Source of the DNA: Sphingomonas turrisvirgatae | GTDB lineage: Bacteria; Pseudomonadota; Alphaproteobacteria; Sphingomonadales; Sphingomonadaceae | DNA length: 64,000 nt | Direction of reading: 5' to 3' | Assembly: GCF_001721295.1 (NCBI RefSeq) | Contig: NZ_MDDS01000075.1 | Location: 62,001-126,000, forward strand | In this document: positions 50,557 through 59,263 of the stretch, piece by piece | Position numbering within the stretch: position 1 is the stretch's first letter | How the letters are laid out: every line of letters begins with the position of its first letter | Translations under genes and position numbers: made by a program | The notes under the pieces: model-generated | The model's database searches: none | What the model was told of the DNA's origin: nothing | Seen by the model: only the letters and a program-made list of their open reading frames with translations

Positions 50557-51894
50557 ATGACTCGCGCTGCCTTCATCGCCATCGTGCTCGGCGCAGTCAC
50601 CCCGACCCTCGCCTGCGCACAAGTCGATGGCCTGACGCTCACCGGCTCCAGCCGACTGCGCTACGAAGTGATCGAGAACCAGCCGCGCGTCGGGTTCAAC
50701 CGCAGCGACGACCTGCTCAATCTGCGCACCACGTTCCTTGCCGAATATCGGAAGGTCGACCTGCGCGTCGCCGTCGAGCTGTACGACAGCCGCGTGTGGG
50801 GCGGTGACGCAGGCACGCCGATCACCACCAACGAAGTCAACGCGCTCGAACCCGTTCAGGCCTATGCCGCCGCAGATTTCGGCAATGCGTTCGGGCCCAG
50901 GACGAAATTGACGCTCACCGCCGGGCGCATGATGCTCAATCTCGGCTCGCGCCGCCTGGTCGCGGCCGACGATTATCGCAACACCACCAACAGCTATACC
51001 GGTCTGCGCACCGACCTATCGGCTCCCATGGGCTGGAAGGCGACCCTCATCTACATGCTCCCGCAACAGCGCCGGCCCGACGATCCCGCCGCGGTGCGCG
51101 ACGCAAGGCTGCGCCTCGACCGTGAAAGCTTCGATCTCGTCCTGTGGGGCGGCCAGATCACCCGCGCGAAGACGATCGGCCCTGCGATGCTCGAGGCGAC
51201 CTACTTCCACCTTGGCGAGCGCGACGCGCCCGGCCGGCCGACGCGCGACCGTTCGCTCGACACGTTCGGCGGCCGCATCCTCGCCGATCCGCGCCCCGGC
51301 AAGTTCGATGTCGAGGTCGAAGCGCTCTATCAGGCCGGCAGCATCAGCGCCTCGCTTGCGCCCACCGCCGCGCGCCAACGCGTCAGCGCCAGCTTCGTCC
51401 ACGCCGATCTCGGCTACACCTTTGCCTCATCCTGGCAGCCGCGTCTCTCCGCCGAGTTCGACCGCGCCAGCGGCGATCGCCCCGGCGGTCGCTACGGCCG
51501 TTTCGACCCGCTGTTCGGTATGCGCCGCGCCGAACTGGCGCCATCCGGCCTCTACAATGCGGTCGGCCGCGCCAACATCGCCGCCGCCGGCCTTCGCTTC
51601 GAAGCGACGCCGGGCAAGCGCCTCGACCTCTTCGCCGCCTATCGCGCGCTCTGGCTGGCGGATCGGCGCGACAGCTTCTCGACCACCGGCGTGCGCGACG
51701 CATCGGGCCAAGCGGGCGACTTTGCCGGCCATCAGATCGAGGGGCGGCTGCGCTACTGGCTCATCCCCACGCGACTGCGCTTCGAATATGACGGTCTCAT
51801 CCTCGCCAAGGGGCGCTTCCTGCGCGACGCGCCCAACGCGCCTGGCGGCGGCACGACGCGCTATCACTCGTTCAACCTGACCGCCAGCTTCTAG
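50557..51894 (+). CDS. alginate-export-family outer-membrane beta-barrel protein (porin-like)
   Basis: A 445-residue outer-membrane protein with a signal peptide (MTRAAFIAIVLGAVTPTLACAQ). The mature part consists of amphipathic beta strands with alternate aromatic residues: SRLRYEVIENQ, TTFLAEYRKVDLRVAVEL, TLTAGRMMLNLGSRRLV, ending in a strand with terminal Phe (NLTASF). This matches the alginate export (AlgE-like) barrel family, which also occurs outside alginate producers. The start ATG 50557 was chosen for the signal peptide; the open frame upstream is antisense to chrB. No alginate genes are near. It shares its short promoter with chrB. It ends four bases into the convergent LysR gene. 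Confidence 0.85.
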   Translation: MTRAAFIAIVLGAVTPTLACAQVDGLTLTGSSRLRYEVIENQPRVGFNRSDDLLNLRTTFLAEYRKVDLRVAVELYDSRVWGGDAGTPITTNEVNALEPVQAYAAADFGNAFGPRTKLTLTAGRMMLNLGSRRLVAADDYRNTTNSYTGLRTDLSAPMGWKATLIYMLPQQRRPDDPAAVRDARLRLDRESFDLVLWGGQITRAKTIGPAMLEATYFHLGERDAPGRPTRDRSLDTFGGRILADPRPGKFDVEVEALYQAGSISASLAPTAARQRVSASFVHADLGYTFASSWQPRLSAEFDRASGDRPGGRYGRFDPLFGMRRAELAPSGLYNAVGRANIAAAGLRFEATPGKRLDLFAAYRALWLADRRDSFSTTGVRDASGQAGDFAGHQIEGRLRYWLIPTRLRFEYDGLILAKGRFLRDAPNAPGGGTTRYHSFNLTASF

Positions 51895-52775
51895 CCCCAG
51901 GCAGGTCGCGCCAGCGCCACCTGCATATGCTCGACGAACCGTGCCGCCGCGGCTGTCAGCGCGGGTGCCGGGGCATGCATCGCATAGATTGCGACGTCGT
52001 CCGATCCGGCCAGCTGCGGCAACACGCGCACCAACCGCCCGTCCCGGATCAACTCGGCCACGTCCCATAGCGACCGCAGCGCGATCCCCACCCCGCTCAC
52101 CGCCAGCTCGCGCACCAGCTCGCTCGAATTGGTGCGGACATGGCTCGTCCCCGCCACCGTCACGCGGCGGCCACCGGCGCTCAACAGCCACGGCAACTGC
52201 CCGTCTGCCGCCAGCAGCCGATGCCTGGCGAGTTCGTTCACCGATCGCGGCTCGCCCCATGCGCTGAGATAGTCGGGCGCGGCACACAGGATGCGGGCGC
52301 TCGTCGCCAGCCGCTGCGCCGCCAGTCGCGGGTCGGGCGTCGCGGTGATGCGGATCGCGACGTCGATGCGGGCGGCGATGATGTCGGCAAAGCCATCCGA
52401 CAGCTCGATCTCCAGCTGCACCTCAGGCCAGGCGCGCAGGAAGGCGTCGAGATGCGGCGCGACATGCAGCCGCCCGAACGATGTCGGCGCGGTCCCCTTC
52501 AGCCGCCCCGCCGGCACGTCGCGCGATCCCATCAGCCGCGCCTCCGCCGCGCGCAGCCGCGCCAGCACATCGGCGATCTCGGCATGAAATGCTGCGCCCT
52601 GCTCGGTCAGCGTCAGCGCGCGCGTGGTGCGATGCGCCAGCCGAACGCCCAGCCGCGCCTCCAGCCTTGCCAGCCGCTTCGACACTTGCCCCGGCGACAT
52701 GCCCAGCATGCGCCCGGCCGCCGACAGGTTCCCCGCCTCCACCACGCTTGCGAACAGCGCATAGTCGGGGTCCAC
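51891..52775 (-). CDS. LysR family transcriptional regulator
   Basis: A 294-residue LysR regulator. The helix-turn-helix is at about residues 1-60 (YALFASVVEAGNLSAAGRMLG, PGQVSKRLARLEARLGVRL), followed by the effector domain beginning PAGRLKGTAPTSFGRLHVAPHL near residue 88. The start codon is GTG 52775 behind AAAAGGAACA; TTG 52778 is an equal alternative. It is divergent from the malate synthase gene by about 94 bases, and a perfect 17-base palindrome (52791-52807) lies just in front of it. Control of itself and possibly of glcB is likely. The effector is unknown. Confidence 0.9.
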   Translation of the reverse strand: MDPDYALFASVVEAGNLSAAGRMLGMSPGQVSKRLARLEARLGVRLAHRTTRALTLTEQGAAFHAEIADVLARLRAAEARLMGSRDVPAGRLKGTAPTSFGRLHVAPHLDAFLRAWPEVQLEIELSDGFADIIAARIDVAIRITATPDPRLAAQRLATSARILCAAPDYLSAWGEPRSVNELARHRLLAADGQLPWLLSAGGRRVTVAGTSHVRTNSSELVRELAVSGVGIALRSLWDVAELIRDGRLVRVLPQLAGSDDVAIYAMHAPAPALTAAAARFVEHMQVALARPAWG

Positions 52776-52790
52776 CAATTGTTCCTTTTC

Positions 52791-52807
52791 GGCAAAAGAG
52801 TTTTGCC
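52791..52807. promoter_or_regulatory. perfect palindrome between lysR and glcB
   Basis: GGCAAAAGAGTTTTGCC is a perfect 7-bp dyad with a three-base spacer. It lies 15 bases upstream of the lysR start and 62 bases upstream of the glcB ATG. The AT-rich core in a GC-rich genome stands out. It most likely is an operator controlling the divergent pair. Confidence 0.6.
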
Positions 52808-52869
52808 TCTTTATCCGCTACCGCACAGCCGCGCAATCGCTACACTCGGTCCAAACGGACAGGTGACAC

Positions 52870-54969
52870 ATGATCGACAAGGCTGGGCTTCAGGTCGCGG
52901 ACAATCTCGCCGACTTCATCGAAACGCAGGCGCTGCCCGGCACTGGCATCGATCCCGCCGCCTTCTGGCGCGGCGCGGCCGACATCTTCGCCCGCTTCGC
53001 CCCCCGCAACGCACAGCTTCTCGCCACGCGCGACGATCTTCAGGCGCGGATCGACGCCTGGCACCAGGCCCGCGCCGGCCAGCCCATCGACGCGGGCGAG
53101 TATCAGGCGTTCCTGCGGGACATCGGCTATCTCGTCCCCGAACCCGCGCCGTTCGAAGTGACCTCCGCCAATGTCGACCCGGAAATCGCCACCACCGCCG
53201 GGCCGCAGCTCGTCGTCCCGGTCCTCAATGCTCGCTTCCTCCTGAACGCCGCCAATGCGCGCTGGGGCAGCCTGTACGACGCGCTCTACGGCACCGACGC
53301 CATCCCGGGCGCCCCGACTGGCAACGGCTATGACCCCGCGCGCGGCGCGCAGGTCATCGCCTGGGCCAAGGCGTTCCTCGACCGCGCCGCCCCGCTCGCC
53401 AGCGGCAGCTGGGCCGAATTGACCAGCGAACCCACCCTCGCCGACCCGTCGCAACTCGTCGCCCGCAACGGCGACAACCTCCTGCTGCGCCATAACGGCC
53501 TGCACATCGAACTCGTCATCGACCGGGCGCACCCGATCGGCAGCAGCGACTCGATCGGCCTGGCCGACGTGATCCTCGAAGCGGCGCTCTCGACCATCGT
53601 CGACCTTGAGGATTCGCTCGCGGCGGTCGACGCCGATGACAAGGTTGCCGCCTATGCCAACTGGCTCGGGCTAATGAAGGGCGACCTCACCGCCAGCTTC
53701 GACAAGCGCGGCAGGACGCTCACCCGCGCGTTGGAGGAAGACCGCCACTACACCGCCACAGACGGCACCCCCTTCACCTTGCCCGGCCGAAGCGTGTTGA
53801 TGGTACGCAATGTCGGCCACCTGATGACCACACCCGCGATCCGCCTGCCTGACGGCGCCGAGGCCCCCGAAGGCATAATGGACGGCATCGTCACCAGCTT
53901 GATCGCGCTTCACGACCTCCGGGGCAACGGCCGCTTCAGCAACAGCCGCACCGGCTCGGTCTATATCGTCAAGCCCAAGATGCACGGCCCCGACGAAGCC
54001 GCCTTCACTAACGACCTGTTCGACGCCATCGAGGATCTGCTCGCCCTCGATCGCCATACGCTGAAGGTCGGCGTGATGGACGAGGAGCGCCGCACCTCGG
54101 CCAACCTCGCCGCCTGCATCCACGCCGTGCGCCACCGCGTGATGTTCATCAACACCGGCTTCCTCGATCGCACCGGGGACGAGATGCACACGGCGATGCG
54201 CGCCGGCGCGATGCTGCGCAAGGGCGACATGAAAAACGCCGACTGGATCAAGTCGTACGAGGCGCGCAACGTCGCCATCGGCCTCGCCTGCGGCCTGGAT
54301 GGCAAGGCGCAGATCGGCAAGGGTATGTGGGCCGCCCCGGATCGCATGGCCGACATGCTGGAACAGAAGGTCGGCCATGTGCAGACCGGTGCCAACACCG
54401 CCTGGGTCCCCTCACCCACCGCCGCCGTGCTGCACGCCACCCACTATCACGGCGTCGACGCCTTTGCCCGCCGTCAGGACGTCGCACCCGCCAACGCCGC
54501 CTCGCTCGACGCGCTGCTCAGCATCCCGCTGGCGAACGGCCGGAACTGGAGCGCGCAGGAGATCCGCGACGAACTCGACAACAATGCCCAGGGGATCCTC
54601 GGCTATGTCGTGCGCTGGATCGACCAGGGCGTCGGCTGCTCGAAAGTGCCCGACATCCACGATATCGGCCTCATGGAAGACCGTGCGACGCTGCGCATCA
54701 GTTCGCAGCACATGGCCAACTGGCTGCTCCACGGCGTCACCACGGCGCAAGAGATCGACGCGGCGTTCGAGCGCATGGCGGCCAAGGTCGATGCGCAGAA
54801 CGCAGGCGATTTGCTCTACCAGCCGATGGCCGGCAACCCCGACAGCCTCGCCTATCAAGCCGCCCGCGCACTGGTGTTCGAAGGGCTTGAGCAGCCGAAC
54901 GGCTACACCGAACCGCTGCTGCACGCCTGGCGGTTGAAGGCGAAGGCGCGGGCGTTGGAGAGCGTTTAG
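52870..54969 (+). CDS. glcB: malate synthase G
   Basis: A 699-residue malate synthase of the long G form (E. coli enzyme 723 residues), which condenses glyoxylate with acetyl-CoA to malate in the cytoplasm. Family marks include [20 protein letters not shown] (the acidic Mg-binding region near residue 240), [50 protein letters not shown], and [18 protein letters not shown]. The C-terminal region contains [16 protein letters not shown] and [21 protein letters not shown]. An AGGTGA site precedes the ATG. Isocitrate lyase is not in the window. It is divergent from a LysR gene and probably controlled by it. Confidence 0.97.
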   Translation: MIDKAGLQVADNLADFIETQALPGTGIDPAAFWRGAADIFARFAPRNAQLLATRDDLQARIDAWHQARAGQPIDAGEYQAFLRDIGYLVPEPAPFEVTSANVDPEIATTAGPQLVVPVLNARFLLNAANARWGSLYDALYGTDAIPGAPTGNGYDPARGAQVIAWAKAFLDRAAPLASGSWAELTSEPTLADPSQLVARNGDNLLLRHNGLHIELVIDRAHPIGSSDSIGLADVILEAALSTIVDLEDSLAAVDADDKVAAYANWLGLMKGDLTASFDKRGRTLTRALEEDRHYTATDGTPFTLPGRSVLMVRNVGHLMTTPAIRLPDGAEAPEGIMDGIVTSLIALHDLRGNGRFSNSRTGSVYIVKPKMHGPDEAAFTNDLFDAIEDLLALDRHTLKVGVMDEERRTSANLAACIHAVRHRVMFINTGFLDRTGDEMHTAMRAGAMLRKGDMKNADWIKSYEARNVAIGLACGLDGKAQIGKGMWAAPDRMADMLEQKVGHVQTGANTAWVPSPTAAVLHATHYHGVDAFARRQDVAPANAASLDALLSIPLANGRNWSAQEIRDELDNNAQGILGYVVRWIDQGVGCSKVPDIHDIGLMEDRATLRISSQHMANWLLHGVTTAQEIDAAFERMAAKVDAQNAGDLLYQPMAGNPDSLAYQAARALVFEGLEQPNGYTEPLLHAWRLKAKARALESV

Positions 54970-54980
54970 AAGAAGGTCGT

Positions 54981-55215
54981 TTCACGCAAAGGCGCGAAGG
55001 GCGCAAAGAAGTAAGAGATTTTCACGCAGAGACGCGGAGAGCGCAGAGATGTGGCCCGCCGCGTTAGCGGCATCCATTCATGCAACGGCTAAGCTTGTCG
55101 CGACGCTAGTTAAAAGAGTGAGCGTTGCGCACCGGATACAGCATCTCTGCGTCCTCCGCGTCTCTGCGTGAACCAGCTACTTCTTTCTTCTTCGCGCCTT
55201 AGCGCCTTTGCGCGA
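54981..55215. repeat. long imperfect inverted repeat of CGCAGAGACGCGGAG type between glcB and pyrG
   Basis: The 277-base gap between convergent glcB and pyrG holds four copies of one unit. Two lie on the left (54981-55010 and 55021-55050) and two, inverted, on the right (55141-55172 and about 55189-55215). The inner pair is nearly identical: 55021-55051 matches the reverse complement of 55142-55172 at about 29 of 31 bases (core GCAGAGACGCGGAG). The left and right copies can fold into a long hairpin with a loop of about 90 bases. The outer copies share the pattern with A/G changes (GCAAAGGCGCGAAG). It looks like a mobile or amplified intergenic palindrome. It may also end both transcripts. Confidence 0.85.
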
Positions 55216-55246
55216 ACCATTTCTTCTTCACGCCGGGCGCAAAACC

Positions 55247-56881
55247 TCACACCAGCCGCGAATGCTTCACCGCCGCCTCGATGAAGCTCGCGAACAGCGG
55301 GTGCGGGTCGAACGGCTTGGACTTCAGCTCCGGATGGAACTGCACGCCGATGAACCACGGATGGTCCGGCCGTTCGACGATCTCGGGCAGCAGCCCGTCG
55401 GGCGACATGCCGGTGAACATGAGGCCGCCCTGCTCCAGCGCCTCGCGATACGACCCGTTCACCTCGTAACGATGACGGTGCCGTTCGCTGATCTCGCCCG
55501 AGCCATAGATCGCCGAAACCTGGCTGTTCCCGGCCAGCCTCGCGTCATAGGCGCCCAGCCGCATCGTGCCGCCCAGGTCGCCGCCTTCCTCGCGCGTCTG
55601 GATGCCCTCTTCGCTCATCCATTCGGTGATGATGCCGACCACCGGCTCGCTCGTCGGCCCGAATTCGGTAGAGGACGCCTCACCGATCCCAGCCGTGTTC
55701 CGCGCGCCCTCGATGCACGCCATCTGCATGCCAAGGCAGATGCCGAAGAACGGCACATTCCGCTCGCGGGCAAAGCGCACCGACGCGATCTTGCCCTCGC
55801 TGCCGCGCTCGCCGAACCCGCCCGGCACCAGAATGCCGTGCATCGGCTCGAGCGTCGCGGCGATCTCCGCCTCGTCCTTCTCGAACAATTCGGCGTCCAG
55901 CCATTCGAGGTTGACCTTCACCTTGTTGGCGATGCCGCCATGCACCAGCGCTTCCTGCAGCGACTTGTACGCGTCCGGCAGGCCGACATATTTGCCGACC
56001 ACGCCGATCGTCACCTCGCCCTCCGGGTTGAACAGCCGCTCGGTAATCTCGCTCCAGCGGCTAAGGTCGGGGTCCGCGCCCGGCTCGATCCCGAACGCGC
56101 GCAGCACTTCGCGGTCCAGCCCCTCGGCATGATATTGCATCGGCACGGCATAGATGCTCCGGGCATCCAGCGCCGGAATCACCGCGCTCGCCGGCACGTT
56201 ACAGAATTGCGCGATCTTGGCTCGCTCGCCGGCCGGCAGCGGCTTTTCCGCGCGGCACACCAGCACGTCCGGCGCCACGCCCAGCGAGGCCAGTTCGCGC
56301 ACGCTGTGCTGAGTCGGCTTGGTCTTCAATTCGCCTGCCGCGGCGATGTACGGCACCAGCGTCACGTGCACGCTGATCGACCGGCCCCGGCCCAACTCGT
56401 TCTTCAACTGGCGGATCGCCTCGATGAACGGCAGCGATTCGATGTCGCCCACCGTCCCGCCGATCTCGCACAGCACGAAATCCAGACCCTCGGTCTCGGC
56501 CTGCGCGAAATCCTTGATCGCGTCGGTCACGTGCGGGATGACCTGAACCGTCGCGCCCAGATAATCGCCACGCCGCTCGCGCTCGATGATCGTCTTGTAG
56601 ATGCGGCCGGACGTGATGTTGTCCGACTGGCGCGACGCGACGCCGGTAAAGCGTTCGTAATGGCCCAGATCCAGGTCCGTCTCCGCCCCGTCGTCGGTCA
56701 CATAGACTTCGCCATGCTGATACGGGCTCATCGTGCCCGGATCGACGTTCAGATAGGGGTCGAACTTGCGGATGCGCACCTTGTACCCGCGCGCCTGCAA
56801 CAGCGCGGCGAGGCTGGCGGCCATCAGGCCCTTGCCAAGCGAGGAGACCACGCCGCCGGTGATGAAAATATACCGCGTCAT
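55247..56881 (-). CDS. pyrG: CTP synthase
   Basis: A 544-residue complete CTP synthase, which aminates UTP to CTP with ATP and glutamine. The synthetase half begins [15 protein letters not shown] and has the phosphate and Mg motif [20 protein letters not shown]. The glutaminase half (from about residue 290) has the nucleophile Cys in GICLGMQMA and the His-Glu pair in VQFHPE. The start ATG 56881 gives MTRYIF, as in other family members; a GTG nine bases earlier is possible. It is followed by no cotranscribed gene in the window and lies 84 bases from the secG stop, same strand. Confidence 0.97.
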   Translation of the reverse strand: MTRYIFITGGVVSSLGKGLMAASLAALLQARGYKVRIRKFDPYLNVDPGTMSPYQHGEVYVTDDGAETDLDLGHYERFTGVASRQSDNITSGRIYKTIIERERRGDYLGATVQVIPHVTDAIKDFAQAETEGLDFVLCEIGGTVGDIESLPFIEAIRQLKNELGRGRSISVHVTLVPYIAAAGELKTKPTQHSVRELASLGVAPDVLVCRAEKPLPAGERAKIAQFCNVPASAVIPALDARSIYAVPMQYHAEGLDREVLRAFGIEPGADPDLSRWSEITERLFNPEGEVTIGVVGKYVGLPDAYKSLQEALVHGGIANKVKVNLEWLDAELFEKDEAEIAATLEPMHGILVPGGFGERGSEGKIASVRFARERNVPFFGICLGMQMACIEGARNTAGIGEASSTEFGPTSEPVVGIITEWMSEEGIQTREEGGDLGGTMRLGAYDARLAGNSQVSAIYGSGEISERHRHRYEVNGSYREALEQGGLMFTGMSPDGLLPEIVERPDHPWFIGVQFHPELKSKPFDPHPLFASFIEAAVKHSRLV

Positions 56882-56965
56882 GGGAGTCACCGCTTATCCT
56901 CTATGCACAAGTTGGGGCAAGCGCCCGACTCCGGACGCCGCCAAATTAAATGATCGGTGTCGCCG

Positions 56966-57328
56966 TTAGTTGGCGAGCGGGACGGCGCTGTTGTCGGCCG
57001 GCGCTGCCGGAACGCCGGTCGGCTGCGTGGCCGGCAGCGGGCCGCTCGCCGGCACGCTCTGCGTCGGCGTGGTCGCGCGGCTGGTGTCGATCTCGTCACC
57101 GCCGCGCGTCGCCGCGATCACGGCCAGCGTGATGCTCATCGCGATGAACAGGCCGGCCAGCACGGCGGTCGCACGCGTCAGCAGATTCGCCGCGCCGCGC
57201 GCCGACATCAACCCCGACGGGCTGCCCCCGGTGGTCAGGCCGCCGCCTTCCGACTTCTGCATCAGGATCACCGTCACCAGCAGCGCGGCGATGATGGCAT
57301 GGACGACGAGGAGGAAGGTGAACAGCAT
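56966..57328 (-). CDS. secG: protein translocase subunit SecG
   Basis: A 120-residue membrane protein. The first segment MLFTFLLVVHAIIAALLVTVILMQKSEGGGL has the diagnostic QKSEGGGL turn, and a second transmembrane segment (about 50-70) follows SPSGLMSARGAANLLTRATAVLAG. The C-terminal 45 residues are a Pro/Ala/Thr-rich tail. SecG aids SecYE-driven export. The start chosen gives the typical N-terminus; the frame extends 51 codons further upstream without support. secG and pyrG are adjacent in many alphaproteobacteria, which supports both calls. Its divergent partner is the small MarR gene. Confidence 0.92.
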   Translation of the reverse strand: MLFTFLLVVHAIIAALLVTVILMQKSEGGGLTTGGSPSGLMSARGAANLLTRATAVLAGLFIAMSITLAVIAATRGGDEIDTSRATTPTQSVPASGPLPATQPTGVPAAPADNSAVPLAN

Positions 57329-57512
57329 GTCGGTCTTTCGCGGGAAAGCGGCGACATAGGGGAGCGGCGCGCAAGGATCAACCGGGTGATGCTGCATCAC
57401 GCCGCCCTGCGTCCGATGCGCCGTCCGTCGCCGCGCGGGCCTGAACCGGCTCGGGCCTGCATCGTCACCTTGGCGCAACATTTCGCCAAGCGCCTGAAAC
57501 TCGTTGCCTATC

Positions 57513-57528
57513 GGGACGTTAATGTCCC
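57513..57528. promoter_or_regulatory. near-palindrome upstream of the small MarR regulator
   Basis: GGGACGTTAATGTCCC is palindromic except for one pair. It lies 52 bases before the marR start in the 251-base divergent gap to secG. A short dyad with an AT-rich centre is the usual form of MarR-type operators, so autoregulation is likely. Confidence 0.45.
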
Positions 57529-57579
57529 CGAAAGCCCCGCTTCTTGCGGAACTGCAACCAAAAACGCGAGTGCCGTGCG

Positions 57580-57939
57580 ATGAACGCGATGAGCGACCAT
57601 TCGCTGTACAACTGGAAGTCGACGCTGATCGACTATGTCCGGTCGGGCGAGCCGGACCTTACCAACCGCCAGATGGCGCTCATGCTGCTGGTCTATCTCG
57701 ATTCGGGACCGCACACGGTACGCGGGCTGGCGAAGGCGCTGAATGTCTCGAAACCGGTCGTGACGCGCGCCTTGAACAGATTGGGCAGCCTCGGCTATCT
57801 GCGCCGCCAGCGCGACGACACCGACAAACGCAACATCTTCGTCGCGCGCACATCGGAAGGGGCGGAGTTTCTTGCAGAATTCGGACAATTCGTCACCGGC
57901 GAACTCGGCGCAGGCCACGCGGTCCGGGGCGCCGCGTAG
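57580..57939 (+). CDS. small MarR family transcriptional regulator
   Basis: A 119-residue winged helix-turn-helix protein. The DNA-binding part is TVRGLAKALNVSKPVVTRALNRLGSLGYLRRQRDDTDKRNIFV, with the wing at DDTDKRN. It is shorter than typical MarR proteins (about 140-150 residues), so the C-terminal dimer helix is short. The start ATG 57580 was chosen over an upstream frame extension because it is the first with a reasonable context. The gene ends inside the following SH3-protein frame (68-base overlap if that gene starts at 57872). The ligand is unknown. Confidence 0.85.
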   Translation: MNAMSDHSLYNWKSTLIDYVRSGEPDLTNRQMALMLLVYLDSGPHTVRGLAKALNVSKPVVTRALNRLGSLGYLRRQRDDTDKRNIFVARTSEGAEFLAEFGQFVTGELGAGHAVRGAA

Positions 57940-58249
57940 CCGATTCGCGCTGACCGGGCGATCGGTGCGGATCGATCCGCGCAACGATGCGGCCCGTCGC
58001 GACCTGGCCGATGTCCGCCTCGCCGACCGCGTGTTCGCGCCGCATTATGCCGCGCCGGTCGATTATGTTCTGGCCGCCCCCGCCCCGCTGCTTGAAAGCC
58101 GTGGGACCGACGCCGCACCATTGGCCCAGCTTGACACGGGCGATCGCTTCGAAGTGCTCGAACTGTCCGCAGGCATCGCCTGGGGCCGGGCGCCCGCGCT
58201 TGGTCTGGTGGGCTATGTCGCGGCGGATCGGTTGAAGCCGCTGTCATGA
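57872..58249 (+). CDS. SH3-domain protein, possibly a truncated C40-peptidase N-terminus
   Basis: A frame of at most 125 residues. The section FALTGRSVRIDPRNDAARRDLADVRLADRVFAPHYAAP and the following TGDRFEVLELSAGIAWGRAPALGLVGYVAADRL are the N-terminal and SH3 parts of NlpC/P60 (C40) peptidases common in sphingomonads, where a catalytic domain follows. Here the reading frame stops after the SH3 domain and argC begins four bases before the stop, so the peptidase is missing. The start is uncertain: TTG 57872 overlaps marR, and GTG 57966 would lose the first motif. It could be a stand-alone adaptor or a remnant. Confidence 0.65.
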   Translation: MQNSDNSSPANSAQATRSGAPRSRFALTGRSVRIDPRNDAARRDLADVRLADRVFAPHYAAPVDYVLAAPAPLLESRGTDAAPLAQLDTGDRFEVLELSAGIAWGRAPALGLVGYVAADRLKPLS

Positions 58250-59190
58250 CCATCACCGTTTTCATCGACGGCGCCGCCGGGACGACTGGCCTCGAAATCG
58301 CCGACCGGCTCGCCGGGCGGGCCGAGATCGAGCTGATCGCGCTCGCCGACGAGGATCGCAAGAACGCGAAGAAGCGCGCTCAAGCGCTCAACGCTGCCGA
58401 TTTCGTGATCCTCTGCTTGCCCGACGACGCCGCGCGCGAGGCGGTCGAGCTGACCACCAACCCCGCCACTCGCATCATCGACGCCTCGACGGCGCATCGC
58501 ATTGCCGACGGCTGGACCTATGGCTTTGCCGAGCTTGAGCCATCGCAGGCTGCGGCGATCCACGACGCACGGCTGGTCAGCAACCCCGGCTGCTGGCCGA
58601 CCGGATTCCTCGCGCTCGTCCGCCCGCTGGTCCGCGCGGGCCTTATCCCGCCCGACTGGCCGCTATCGGCCAGCGGCGCGTCGGGATATTCGGGCGGGGG
58701 CAAGGCGATGATCTCCGAGTTCGAAAACGCCAGCGACGCCGGTGGCACCGACACCGCCTTCCGCGCCTATGGCCTTGGCCTTGAACACAAGCATCTGCCC
58801 GAAATGCAGAAGCACGCGCGCATCGAACACGCGCCGATCTTCCAACCCGCCGTCGCACGCGCTTATCGCGGCATGCTGATCGAAGTGCCGCTCGCGCTCC
58901 ACGCCCTACCGCGCAAGCCGTCGGTCCAGGCGATCGAGGCAGCGCTGGCCGACGCCTATCGCGATTCTCCCGTGGTCTATGTCCTGCCCACAGAAGGCGT
59001 GGCGGCGCTGACCGTCGAGGAAGTCGCCGGCACCGATCGCATGCACCTGCGCGTGTTCGGCAACCCGGAACGCGGCCACGCCCGCCTCGTCGCGACGCTC
59101 GACAATCTGGGCAAGGGCGCCGGCGGCGCGGCGGTGCAGAACCTCAACATCATGGCCGGGCTCGACCAGACCGCAGGCCTGGTGCTTTAG
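58246..59190 (+). CDS. argC: N-acetyl-gamma-glutamyl-phosphate reductase
   Basis: A 314-residue short-form (type 2) ArgC, which reduces N-acetyl-gamma-glutamyl phosphate to the semialdehyde in arginine synthesis. It has the NADP motif FIDGAAGTTGLEIADRL at the N-terminus, the nucleophile Cys in SNPGCWPTG near residue 117, the dimer segment ASGYSGGGKAMISEFE, and EHKHLPEMQKHA with the conserved His. The C-terminus GAGGAAVQNLNIMAGL is typical. The start overlaps the SH3-protein stop (ATGA). It is not linked to other arg genes here. It is followed after 73 bases by zwf. Confidence 0.95.
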   Translation: MTITVFIDGAAGTTGLEIADRLAGRAEIELIALADEDRKNAKKRAQALNAADFVILCLPDDAAREAVELTTNPATRIIDASTAHRIADGWTYGFAELEPSQAAAIHDARLVSNPGCWPTGFLALVRPLVRAGLIPPDWPLSASGASGYSGGGKAMISEFENASDAGGTDTAFRAYGLGLEHKHLPEMQKHARIEHAPIFQPAVARAYRGMLIEVPLALHALPRKPSVQAIEAALADAYRDSPVVYVLPTEGVAALTVEEVAGTDRMHLRVFGNPERGHARLVATLDNLGKGAGGAAVQNLNIMAGLDQTAGLVL

Positions 59191-59263
59191 GCTCGAAAAG
59201 CCAAAGCGCGCTTGCCCTGCGACGATCGGCCGCTAGGGATCGGCCACGTTCAACGGAGGCACG

